DNA of 64,000 nucleotides, taken from Candidatus Manganitrophus sp. (GTDB lineage Bacteria > Nitrospirota > Nitrospiria > SBBL01 > Manganitrophaceae). Of the stretch, positions 10,001 through 20,634 are shown one piece after another. The notes beneath the pieces are model-generated. The model was not told the origin of the DNA, made no database searches, and was given only the letters and a program-made list of their open reading frames with translations. Both the position numbers and the translations under genes were made by a program. The stretch spans positions 1,322,001-1,386,000 of the forward strand of contig CP114561.1 in NCBI GenBank assembly GCA_028865235.1, read 5' to 3'. Positions within the stretch are counted from its first letter, which is position 1. Every line of letters begins with the position of its first letter.

Positions 10001-10611
10001 CGGACGCTTCCAAGCCAGCTTCGCCAAAAACGGCGGTGTGGGGCTTCTCCTTTCACAGGGAACCGCCTCCATGAGTCGCTTTGGAACAATTCCCACTATT
10101 CTCTCTCTCGAATATGGATTCAGCGACTTCTATTTTCGCCACAACGCCAGGCTCGATGCAAAAGAACATCGGGGGACTTTGTCGGCAACCCAGGCTTTCG
10201 GCTGGCAGGATGAAGCCGACCTCTCCTATACCTTTAACGACCGACAGAGCCCGGGCTCTCCAGACAACAGCTACCAAGGCCATCGCCTTCAACTCGGATA
10301 CCGAAGATGGCTTCGCCCCGATCTTCAATTCCGTGGATCGGCGGCTGTTTTTCTACAAGATTTTCTTCATCCGGACAGCGGGGATCCGGAGGGTCGCGTC
10401 CGACAAAACACGCTGCTCTCCTACAGCGTGGGGCTTCTTTATACCTGGAGCGAGAGCACGCAATCTCTTCATCGATTATCGATGGCAGGAGAATCGGTCG
10501 AACCTCGGCCCGGCATTTGTGAGCCAAGAGGATATCCTGCTGGGAAGAAGCACCGCATTGGGAGATTATGAAAAAAGAACGCTGACATTGGGGGTGAACG
10601 TTGCGTTTTAG
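7099..10611 (+). CDS. TPR-repeat protein with C-terminal outer-membrane beta-barrel (frameshifted)
   Basis: Resembles the architecture of BcsC/PgaA-type exopolysaccharide exporters: signal peptide (SLCFTLLLFILIN, then TLAAS), about 15 TPR units (for example YLGMVYGRTNRLEEAKAAFE, LAKLYDQIGKTDEAIKEYE, NLGLLYEHLNFDG) and, from about nucleotide 9730, a barrel of alternating strands (GNVGYAAGLDSNFNLG, LSVNLAYYLV, FSYGMTGRFQASFA) ending TLTLGVNVAF. Continuity of repeats across frames shows one gene of about 1,170 residues broken by single-base shifts near 7880, 8635, 8925, 9115 and 10450. The start is uncertain (ATG 7099, no clear Shine-Dalgarno). No glycosyltransferase gene is nearby, so the cargo is unknown and could be protein. 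The next gene overlaps its stop. Confidence 0.75.
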
Positions 10612-12025
10612 TTTCGCTCCCCTCTTTTTCATTTTTATTTTTGTAGTGACCCAAAACGTGATGATCGCAAATACCTTCGCCCAAGAGACCCTCACTTTCC
10701 ATGGCCAGCTTAAAAACGAGACCGCCTACCGCTATGTCGACCCGGCCTCCTTTACCAAAATATATAATCTGGCCCGTCTGGAGGCGCGTTATATCCCCTC
10801 CTCATCGGTGCAGTTGACTGCATTGGTCCGAAGCTATTACGATGCGGTGTACGATTTCCAGGAGGTCGATAATGTCGTCGAGAAAAAATCCGCGGACCAT
10901 ACTGAGTGAGGATCTTACCGCCGAGGAGATTGAAGCGCTACGCATTGGAAACCTCCGGAAGATTGAGGTCGAGCAAAAGGACACCGAGCTTCGGGAGTTT
11001 TATCTTGATCTTTTTTTTCCAAGGTTCGATCTGCGGATCGGAAAACAGATCGTCCGATGGGGGGTTGTGGAGGGGGCGCGGGTCACCGATGAGGTCAACC
11101 CGCTCGATTTCCAGGAGTTTATCCTCAGAGAGATCCAAGATCGATACATCCCCCTCTGGATGGTCAAAGCCGATCTTTATTTTGATCCGAACACGGTGGA
11201 GATTCTCTGGATTCCCGATCTTGAGTTTCACAAACCGGCCTCGGTCGGAAGTGAATGGGAACAATTCCAAGTACTGGAAGGGCTTGAAACACCCCCCAGA
11301 ACTTTAAGAACAGCGAATGGGCGATTAAAGTGATGCGCCAGATCGGGGGATGGGATACGTCGCTGAGCTACTTCTATACCTGGGATGATTTCCCGTCGGC
11401 CTTTCGGACCGTCTTCGGCCTGGGAGAATTCGGTGTCTCGCCGGAGGTCGCCTTTAATCCGAGACATACCCGGCTTCGTATTGTAGGAACCACCTTCTCG
11501 AAGGGGATTGAATCGCTGGTCTTCAACGGCGAGGCCGCCTTTGTCCATGGAAAGATGTTCGGAACCCGATTCGGCCGCTTCAACCCGGATCCCGATTCGG
11601 ACGATCCGGACGACTTGACATTGACCCTTGGAGAGATTCAACGGGATTATTGGAAATATGCATTGAGCGTCGATTGGCGCGTCTTCGGGGCGGACCTCTC
11701 CCTGCAGGTTCAACAGCAATATATTTTGGGATACCAATCCGAAATCATTCAGGACCGGATCGATACCGTCTGGGGTCTGTTCATCCGTAGAGAGTTTTTC
11801 TACGGCCGCTTGCTTTTGGAGATGTTGACGATTTATTTTGTGAATGACCGGGATCTTCTACTCCGTCCGAAGGCGACTTATCAGTTGAACGACGCTTTCA
11901 AGGTGGCCGTGGGAGCCGACATCTTCCATGGGGAGATCGGCGGCCCGCTGCCGGGGGAGTTTCACTTCGTCGGATTTTTTAAAAACAACGATCGGGTCTA
12001 TCTGGAATTGACTTACAGTTTTTAA
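10601..12025 (+). CDS. DUF1302-like outer-membrane beta-barrel protein (frameshifted)
   Basis: Signal peptide LFFIFIFVVTQ ... NTFAQ, then TLTFHGQLKNETAYRY and the family-like core LRIGKQIVRWGVVEGARVT, where an Arg/Gln then W-G motif followed by DEVNPLDF is typical of DUF1302 porin-like proteins. C-terminal strands run to LELTYSF, a barrel-type terminal Phe. The gene is split by shifts near 10890 and 11305. The start appears to be TTG 10601, overlapping the stop of the preceding TPR gene, implying translational coupling. Families of this type are outer-membrane partners of lipid or RND transport systems; the substrate here is unknown. About 475 residues once repaired. Confidence 0.7.
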
Positions 12026-12043
12026 CAAGCAACGAGGCAACAG

Positions 12044-15000
12044 ATGCAACATTTACTAAAGAAAATTCTTCTTCTCTTCCTTCTCCTCTCAGCCTGTTCG
12101 GCGGACCCTTTCCCCGACTGCTGTATCGATCAAGGAGAGCGGAGGGACGCCCCCTTCAGCACGACCTTCCTCTCTCAGTTCAAGACCGGCTCGAGCGACA
12201 TTGTTGCGCCAAACCCGGACCAGTTCCTCCGAATCATTACGGAAGCGGATATCATGACTCTGATGAACTCCGCCGCGACGAGTCAGTTAAATCGAAACGG
12301 ATTGATCGGCGGGGTGGTTCAGGGGTCGCAGGGACCGGCGCGCGAAGCGGCCATTCAGGTCACCGACGCCGAGGGAAACATCATCGGGCATGCCACCGGA
12401 ACCTCCCGGAATCTCTTCTACAACAGCCTGGGACGGATTCCCGATCTGACCATCGATCAAGGGACCTCCTTGGAGGAACCTTTACGGTGTTCAATGTCCC
12501 ACCGGGGGAGACCTTCTTTCAGGTCGTTCGAGGCGGGCGGGGCAACGGCCGGATCACCTCTTTCGCCGGGGCCGTTTCCCTCGGCCGAATCGACGCTCTC
12601 CCTGTGCTTCCAGAACGGGTCGGCTTGTTGGGGGTGGCGATCGACGATCTTACCGGAGCCGGTGTCCCTGGCGCCTTGGCCGCCTTTTTTGGAAGGGAGC
12701 AGGTCGAAGAAGCCAATGGCGCCGGGCTCTTCCTGATCTCCCTCGACCAGGGCCTGCCGACCAACGGAGAATACCTCGTCCGACTCTCGGCTCCCGGCTT
12801 CCGGGAGACGACGCACCGTTTCAATACGGCCATGGGGGATGTTCTCAATCGGCAGCAGGCATTCGATCCTCTTACAGACGACAACATGATCCTCTACTCG
12901 GAAGGGAACATCCAAGACTGGGCGCAGCGCCTCGGCGTGGAACTCCGGCCGACGACCGGTGTAATTATCGGACGGATTACGCCCGGACAGGCGGATGTCG
13001 TGATCACGCCGACCGGCGCCGATCCCGCCTCCCTCGGGACGGTTTTCTACTTCGATTCAGCGGGGAACCCCGCGAATCTCGGTAAGACGACCAATGCCTC
13101 CGCTTTCGTATTTTTTCCAGATTGCGCCCAGAACCCGGGCGGGGAGATCTTTCTCAATGCGTCCGCAATCGCTCCCGATCCGCAAAATAACGATATCTTC
13201 TCCACGGGACGAGCGGTCGCCTACTGCCGGCCGGGAGAGGTTTTCATACAGACGATCGCAATTACACCACGACCCGTGGGATCGACCTCGTTTACGGTAG
13301 CTATCGATGGGGAAGTGAAACCGGAGGAGGAGGCGCTGCAGTCGCGGGAGCAACGCTGCAGATCGTCGGATCGGACGGGAGTACCAGTTCCGATGGCGAG
13401 GGGCAATTCACAATTTCCCCTACCCCTTCCGGCACACCGGGTGCGATCTCCCCCCTTATGGCAAACAGCAACTACACTGTTAGGGCGCAGGGACTCACTT
13501 TCGTTCCAACATACCAGCCCCTTTCAACCGGCCCGGCGGGTGGAAAGCGCAATCTGATCTTAGTGGAGGCGGCACGGATGTCCCAACTCTGCCCCCCTTC
13601 CGGCCAAGGCGCTTTGATCGGGACGGCTCAGGACCTCGGCCTGATCGATCCATCCCGAAGAGGGCGTGCAGCAGAGGGGATCACCCTGAAGGTTTTCAAA
13701 GAGAACGGGGAAGAGGCCGGTCGGGTCGTCTCTTTCGATAACCAGGGCCAGTTCATCATCTGTGATCTTCCCCTTCTCTTCGGATGCTTCCAGTCTCTTT
13801 CAAATCCGCGTGACCTCCCTGAAGACTCCGGCACCTTTCTCGTCACCGCTTACCCGGACGGCGTGACCGTCGTCTCAATAGACGTTAACAAGGCCCTGCC
13901 GCGGGAGACCTCCTTCAGGGGACAAGTCCAAAACCTCGCTCAACCCGAGGGGGCAATTAATATGGTTGGAGACGTCCGACTTTCCGTCCTTGGGACACAA
14001 AACGCTTCGCTGCAGACGCTTCCGGCAGGTTTGATCTCTTACTCGACAGCAACAGCAGATTCATTGTCCGTGCTGAGAAAGAGGGATATCTCCCCTCTTA
14101 CAATTATCAGGTAGAAACGTCGGCAAGGAGTCTAATCTCCCCTTCTTCTTCGCTCTGGATGATTTCGGCCGGAGAAGCAGACACGCTTGCGCAGCAGGCC
14201 GGCCTCTCCCCTTCCCCTGCAAGGGGGAATATTATCAGGCAAGGTGTCGGTTCGGGGATTTGACGCGCCCAAGCCGACCGATCCGCCCATTCCGGGATTG
14301 AGCGCTCCCGCGAAGAGCCTTCATTTCGGCTTCTTTGATCAAGACGCTCATATCGACCTTGTGTCGGTATCCAATACAGGCACGGTAACACTCCTTTTCG
14401 GAGACGGTCAGGGTCATTTCACAGCCTCTCCATCAACACAGATGCAGTACAGAGGTCAGGATCAAGCGATTGGAGACCCTCTTCTAGATCTTGCCTCCGT
14501 GCAATCCGTTGAAGTAGGAGACTTCAATCTGGACGGGAAGACCGATCTGCTTGTCCTTGGAGAGAATAAGTTGATCTTCTTCCCCGGAACGGGAATCGGA
14601 CCGGACGAAAACCAATTCCACGGATTTGAGGAAGGGATAGAAAATCCCACTCTCCTCTTCGATTCCACCCGAATTCCGAAGGCGATGACCGTTACTGAAC
14701 TAAACGGAGACAGCGCCCCCGATCTGGTCTTAGCCGTCAGTGGACCGTCTCCCCTTCTTCGTCTAGTTAATCAAACGGACGGCTCGTTCGTGCCGTTCGA
14801 AGCAGCCACCGGCGTGGACGATCCGTCCGGGGTTTGTGGGGACAACCCGACCGCGATCGCCGTCCGGCAAGCCGGATTGGCCGTGATCGACATTTTGATT
14901 TCCGACGCGGCCCGCGGACTCTGTGATCTCACGTTCGACAACGCGGGGATTCCGAATGCACCGATCACGCTTACGCTTCCAGCCGGTGTCTCCCCAGCCG

Positions 15001-15864
15001 ATGTGATCGCCATTAAAACTGCTTTCCTCGATTTGGACAATATCCCCGATTTTCTCCTCCTCCACAAAGCGGGAGGGGCCTTTTTCCTCGGTCTGCCGCC
15101 GGCGCAGGTGCAGGATACGCCGACAACAAATATCGCCTTTCTCCCGGCGTTTGAGCTACCGGCTGATTTTATTCCGACCCGGATGCTCTTTACAGATATC
15201 AACCGCGACAACAGAGTCGATCTGGTCGTTGGCGGGGCCGGATCGACAGGAGACGCCCGCTTCTTGATCGGCAATGGAAATGGATCGTTCGGATCGTCCA
15301 AAACCGTTCTTTCGTCCCCCGTCTCTGATCTCGCCCTGGCCGACGCCGACGCTGATGGGAAGGAGGATTTGATCTCTCTCTGAAACAAGCAGCGGAGCGC
15401 TTCGATTATTCCGTGGATCGGACCGTCCCCAGGCAGACGTTCGGATTGAGGCGAGGAATGGGGCAGGGGAACAGGTCGGCGTGGCCGCGTATCCCGATTC
15501 CAATGGTCAGATCGTAGGGGCCACGGTCACCCTAGAAGAAAGCGGCCGATTCATCTTCTTCAATGTCCCGGCCGGATTAACGAATCTAAGCGTAGCGGAA
15601 GGGGGGGAGGAAACGCGTTGGTGACCGCCTATTCAGGGGGGTCTCTCCTACACCCATTTAAATATGAATCCAACCCAGCCGACGACCGTCATGGTGGACG
15701 GTCAGGTTATCAACCCGACCGCGGGAGAATTAGCCGGAATTTCGGTGGAGGGAATCGAAATCAGCTCACTCGGAACGCCCGCAAAGGCGATGTCCGGGGC
15801 GGAAGGGAGATACCAACTTCACCTCGGCGCGAATAGCGAGCATATTCTTAAACTTGATCCCTGA
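12044..15864 (+). CDS. Giant surface lipoprotein with regulatory-like beta domains and FG-GAP/VCBS repeats (frameshifted)
   Basis: Begins MQHLLKKILLLFLLLSACSA, a lipoprotein signal with lipobox LSAC. Mature regions alternate beta-sandwich segments of the carboxypeptidase regulatory-like type (GGVVQGSQGPAREAAIQVTD, VGLLGVAIDDLTGAGVPG, PPGETFFQVV) with Asp-rich calcium-binding FG-GAP/VCBS repeats: DFNLDGKTDLLVLG, TELNGDSAPDLVLAV, DINRDNRVDLVVGG and DADADGKEDLISL. The frame breaks near 12475, 13360, 14030, 14220, 15380, 15605 and 15640, but domains resume each time and the last segment (VMVDGQVINPT ... HILKLDP) ends cleanly at 15864, giving roughly 1,270 residues. It is the last gene of the riboswitch locus and probably a large cell-surface adhesin or scaffold; that role is inferred from its architecture. 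Confidence 0.7.
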
Positions 15865-15869
15865 AGAGA

Positions 15870-15985
15870 TCGTTCATCGTGAATCGTTATTCGTAAACGT
15901 GAAAACCCATTTTTACGATAAACGATTAACTTTTAACGATTCACGATCCCCTCACGATTAACGAATCACTCTTAACGAATAACGA
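15870..15985. repeat. AT-rich intergenic word repeat (GATTAACGAAT / TTCACGAT type)
   Basis: The spacer between two convergent genes is almost wholly made of short repeated words: TTCATCGTGAATCG, ACGATAAACGATTAAC, AACGATTCACGAT, ACGATTAACGAATCACT and AACGAATAACGAAT. It can fold back on itself many ways. Such decayed mini-repeats recur with different words at other spacers in this window. No coding capacity. Confidence 0.6.
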
Positions 15986-15989
15986 ATTC

Positions 15990-16742
15990 CTACTTTCGAG
16001 CGACAATGAGGATTTGATTGCAGAGATGATTGAAAGGGAAAAAATCGAGACGGCGGCCCAGCGTATATCCGAGCTGGGGATTGACCTTCGCGATTCGTCC
16101 CAGACCGGGAAGCATGACCCCGACCTTCTTGGTAATCGTCATCCCTTGAAACAATTCCCGGACCTGACGCGGCCAGATTACGAGATGATCGCGACGCCAT
16201 GCCCAGAGGAAAAGTCCGGCAAAGGGGCTGTTGAATTCGACGATAAACGTTCCTCCCGGCTTTAAGACACGGCGGACCTCTTGAAGGATCGCCTTCTGCA
16301 TCTCGAAGGGGAGGATATGAAAGAAGCGAATCGAAACGATCTTATCAAAGGTATTCTCTTTATAGGGAAGCTGCAGCCCATCGGCCAGATGGAACGACAC
16401 ATTCGCAAGTCCTTTCTCGGTTGCCTTTTCCCTGGCCCGTTCGACCATCTTCCAGGTGAGGTCGGCCCCAAAGATCGAAACGCCCTTTTCCGCCATTCCC
16501 ACAGAAACCCGACCCGTCCCCGTAGCCAGGTCCAAAATACGATCTCCCTCCTTCGCCTCTAAAAGATCGAAGATGATCTGATTGGACAATTCGGCATAGA
16601 ACCGGCCCGCGACATGAGAAAATCGCTTTAAATCGTAGACTTCCGCTTCCTTTGTGTAGTCGGCCTGCTTGACGTTTCGATAGGTTTCCATTCCAATCTG
16701 TTCCGAAACAGCCGGATGATTCCTGGCGTGGCTATTCTTCAT
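15990..16742 (-). CDS. Class I SAM-dependent methyltransferase (UbiE-like)
   Basis: Carries the Rossmann motif I DRILDLATGTGRVSVG, acidic motif II region GADLTWKMVE, motif for substrate region HLADGLQLPYKENTFD and post-motif VRRVLKPGGTFIVEF, as in UbiE/Coq5-type and related small-molecule methyltransferases. The C-terminal third (LWAWRRDHLVIWPRQVRELF) is not family-diagnostic. I chose ATG 16742 because AAGGAG sits six bases upstream; the ATG two codons earlier would overlap that site. About 250 residues, unbroken. It stands alone between two repeat-containing spacers and faces the giant lipoprotein gene; the substrate is unknown (quinone or lipid are guesses). Confidence 0.8.
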   Translation of the reverse strand: MKNSHARNHPAVSEQIGMETYRNVKQADYTKEAEVYDLKRFSHVAGRFYAELSNQIIFDLLEAKEGDRILDLATGTGRVSVGMAEKGVSIFGADLTWKMVERAREKATEKGLANVSFHLADGLQLPYKENTFDKIVSIRFFHILPFEMQKAILQEVRRVLKPGGTFIVEFNSPFAGLFLWAWRRDHLVIWPRQVRELFQGMTITKKVGVMLPGLGRIAKVNPQLGYTLGRRLDFFPFNHLCNQILIVARK

Positions 16743-16854
16743 GAACATCTCCTTACATATAAATTTGAATAGAGGGATGCTTTTTATTTAAGGCGAGTAT
16801 AACATGACGGCTTGTGCCGAAGGAAGCGCTCGGTTCTCAGGGGGGGTTGAAAAT

Positions 16855-17684
16855 CTAAAAAAAGGATAAAACGCGGATGAGGGTTTCCCGGAGGTGCTTT
16901 CGCTCGACGATCATGTCGATCATCCCATGCTCCAAAAGAAACTCAGCCCTTTGAAAGCCTTCCGGAAGCTGCTGCTTGATCGTCTTTTCGATCACCCGCG
17001 GCCCGGCGAAGCCGATGAGGGATTTCGGTTCGGCAATGATGATATCTCCCAACATCGCAAAGCTGGCGGTGACGCCGCCGAAAGTCGGATCGGTGAGGAT
17101 GGAAATATAGGGGACCTTCTCCTCCTGAAGACGGGCAATCGCGGCACTCGTCTTCGCCATCTGCATGAGGGAGAGAATTCCTTCCTGCATCCGGGCGCCG
17201 CCGGAAGCGGAGAAGAGAATCAGCGGGAGGTGCTTCTCCTTCGACCGTTCGATGCCGCGCGTCAATTTCTCCCCGACGACGGAACCCATGCTGCCGGCCA
17301 TAAAGGCGAAGTTGAGGACACCGAGCGTCACCGGGCGGTGATTGATCTCCCCGTCGCCGATCACCAGGGCATCAAGCTGTCCGGTTTTTTCTTGGTTCGC
17401 TTTCAGACGGTCTTTATATTTGGCAGAATCTTTGAAGTGGAGGGGATCCAGGGGGCGAGAGAAGAATCGAATTCATTGAAGCTTCCCTCATCGACCACCA
17501 TCGCAATCCGCTCTTCGACGGAAATGGGGAAATGATAGTCGCACTTGGGGCAGACCTTCGCGTTCCGCTCAAGCTCTTTTCGGTAAATGATCTCGCGACA
17601 GTTGTTGCATTTGACCCAGAGCCCTTCCGGGATTTTGATCTTTTTCGTTTCTCCGGGCTGCCGTTCTTTTTTAAACCAAGCCAT
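16855..17684 (-). CDS. accD: Acetyl-CoA carboxylase carboxyltransferase subunit beta, one frameshift
   Basis: Transfers CO2 from carboxybiotin to acetyl-CoA with AccA. Residues 1-75 show the zinc ribbon with Cys pairs [11 protein letters not shown] and [10 protein letters not shown]. The carboxyltransferase core follows in another frame: [46 protein letters not shown] and [12 protein letters not shown]. The break is at about 17449-17453, where the minus strand reads GCCCCC before TGG; one more C restores [20 protein letters not shown]. Because accD is normally essential and both halves are well conserved, this is best read as a sequence error in a 6-C run. About 276 residues once repaired. 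Confidence 0.95.
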
Positions 17685-17701
17685 AGTTCATTATTCTAAC
17701 A

Positions 17702-17778
17702 GAATTCAGAAAAAAAGGAGCCAGAAACCAGAAGGTGTGCACCTTATTTACCCTGGATTCTGGCCCCTGAATTCCAAA
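17702..17778. repeat. Imperfect inverted repeat downstream of ahcY, upstream of accD
   Basis: GAATTCAG ... GGAGCCAGAAACCAG on one side mirrors CTGGATTCTGGCCCCTGAATTC on the other, with a small palindrome AAGGTGTGCACCTT between. It forms a long imperfect hairpin in the spacer. No T-tract directly follows on the minus strand. Possibly a decayed mobile repeat or a weak attenuator. Confidence 0.45.
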
Positions 17779-17797
17779 CTTCCATGACCTAATTTAT

Positions 17798-19150
<1,353 letters not shown>

Positions 19151-19243
19151 CTAGGCCGCTGATTGTCTTTGAACAAAATTGATCTCTCTTCCAGCCGGCG
19201 ATCATGCTTGGGCAGCGCCTTGCTGTTTTGAGACGGCGATCAA

Positions 19244-20395
19244 TTAAAGTCCGGCAGCCTTTCTAATCGCATCGGCCAAGTCCGTTTTCTCCCAGGTGAA
19301 GTCAGGATCATTCCGTCCAAAATGGCCGTAGGCGGCGGTCTTCTTATAAATGGCTCTTCGGAGTTTCAGATGTTCAATGATCCCCCGAGGGGTCATGGGG
19401 AAATGATCCCGGACCAGCTTCACCAGCTTATCCTGGGGAACCTTTCCCGTCTGCTTGGTATCGACCAGGATGGAAACCGGATCGGCCACACCGATCGCAT
19501 ACGCAAGCTGGACTTCACAACGCTCCGCAATGCCGGCGGCCACCAGGTTTTTGGCAATATAACGGGCCATGTAAGAGGCCGATCGATCGACTTTGGAAGG
19601 ATCTTTTCCGGAGAACGCCCCTCCACCGTGACTGCCGTTTCCGCCGTAGGTATCAACAATAATCTTTCTTCCGGTCAGCCCGGTATCCCCCTGCGGTCCG
19701 CCAACCACAAAACGTCCGGTTGGGTTGATATGATAGATGATGCTCTCGTCATCGAGGAGCTCGGGCGGAATAACCGGCTTGATGACCTTTTCAATTACAT
19801 CTTCCCGAAGCTCTTTTAAAGTAATATCGGGGCTATGCTGTGTCGAGACGACGATTGTCGTCACCCGAGTCGGCTTTCCATCTCGATATTCCACGGTCAC
19901 CTGAGATTTCCCGTCCGGCCGAAGATAAGGAAGAATATCTCCCTTCCGCATCTCTGTGAGTCGTTTCGTAATTTTATGGGCAAGGAGAATCGGAGTCGGC
20001 ATCAATTCCGGCGTCTCATTCGTTGCATAGCCGAACATAAGCCCCTGGTCTCCGGCGCCTCCGGTATCGACCCCCATCGCAATATCTGGGGACTGACTGT
20101 GGATAGAAGTGATCACGGCGCATGTTTCATAATCAAACCCGTATTTGGCGCGGGTGTATCCAACCTGCTTGATCGTTTCCCGGACGATATCGGGGATTTC
20201 AACATAGCAGGAGGTGGTAATCTCCCCCGCCACAAACGCAAGGCCGGTAGTTACAATCGCTTCGCAGGCGACGCGACACGTTGGGTCCTGTCCGATAATG
20301 GCATCCAAAACTGCGTCGGAAATCTGATCGGCAATCTTATCAGGATGGCCCTCCGTGACCGATTCCGAAGTAAATAAAAAATTCAAACGACTCAT
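19244..20395 (-). CDS. metK: S-adenosylmethionine synthetase
   Basis: Makes SAM from methionine and ATP. Motifs seen: [20 protein letters not shown] (ATP and methionine site), GHPDK lysine, [17 protein letters not shown] (loop), [51 protein letters not shown] and [19 protein letters not shown]. The 383-residue length is typical. I place the start at ATG 20395 (MSRLNFLF) because GGAGGA precedes it by seven bases; the frame extends 14 codons upstream without support. A strong promoter and a structured leader lie upstream (separate entries). With ahcY downstream it forms the SAM regeneration pair. Confidence 0.97.
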   Translation of the reverse strand: MSRLNFLFTSESVTEGHPDKIADQISDAVLDAIIGQDPTCRVACEAIVTTGLAFVAGEITTSCYVEIPDIVRETIKQVGYTRAKYGFDYETCAVITSIHSQSPDIAMGVDTGGAGDQGLMFGYATNETPELMPTPILLAHKITKRLTEMRKGDILPYLRPDGKSQVTVEYRDGKPTRVTTIVVSTQHSPDITLKELREDVIEKVIKPVIPPELLDDESIIYHINPTGRFVVGGPQGDTGLTGRKIIVDTYGGNGSHGGGAFSGKDPSKVDRSASYMARYIAKNLVAAGIAERCEVQLAYAIGVADPVSILVDTKQTGKVPQDKLVKLVRDHFPMTPRGIIEHLKLRRAIYKKTAAYGHFGRNDPDFTWEKTDLADAIRKAAGL

Positions 20396-20411
20396 AACGT
20401 TCCTCCTTCTA

Positions 20412-20437
20412 TTGAGGCCTGAGTTGCTTGGCCTCAA
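20412..20437 (-). promoter_or_regulatory. 8-bp hairpin in the metK leader next to the Shine-Dalgarno
   Basis: On the minus strand the leader holds TTGAGGCC - ten bases - GGCCTCAA, a perfect hairpin ending about six bases before AGAAGGAGG. The leader is about 95 bases from the predicted transcription start. Its position suggests control of translation or RNA stability. It does not match a SAM riboswitch that I know. Confidence 0.45.
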
Positions 20438-20496
20438 CGATCATTTACTCGTGTCCAAGCCCATATCACGCCGGTGACGGGTTTCAAAATTGTTTG

Positions 20497-20525
20497 ATTA
20501 TAACTCGAACAAAAACAGGAATCAA
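20497..20525 (-). promoter_or_regulatory. Sigma-70-type promoter for metK
   Basis: Minus-strand TTGATT (20525-20520), 17-base spacer, TATAAT (20502-20497). The -10 is consensus and the spacing ideal. The predicted start near 20490 gives a leader of about 95 bases before metK. Confidence 0.7.
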
Positions 20526-20573
20526 AACATTTCTGTTACAGTCAGAAGGATAATTTCATCTTTTATGTTAAAG

Positions 20574-20613
20574 AAAAAGGGTGGATACAATCTTTCCGTA
20601 TCCACCCTTTTTT
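20574..20613. terminator. Bidirectional intrinsic terminator of the cytochrome operon
   Basis: AAAAAGGGTGGATAC (20574-20588) pairs with GTATCCACCCTTTTTT (20598-20613) around a 9-base loop, giving a 13+ bp stem flanked by A and T tracts. On the minus strand it ends the bd-like oxidase operon and insulates metK. Confidence 0.88.
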
Positions 20614-20634
20614 CTAATGCATGACCTGTTTCAG

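Noticed and set aside
7099..15864. Pseudogenes in the surface locus
   Set aside because: Domains resume after each shift and in-frame stops are rare; the indel pattern is shared with essential genes such as accD.
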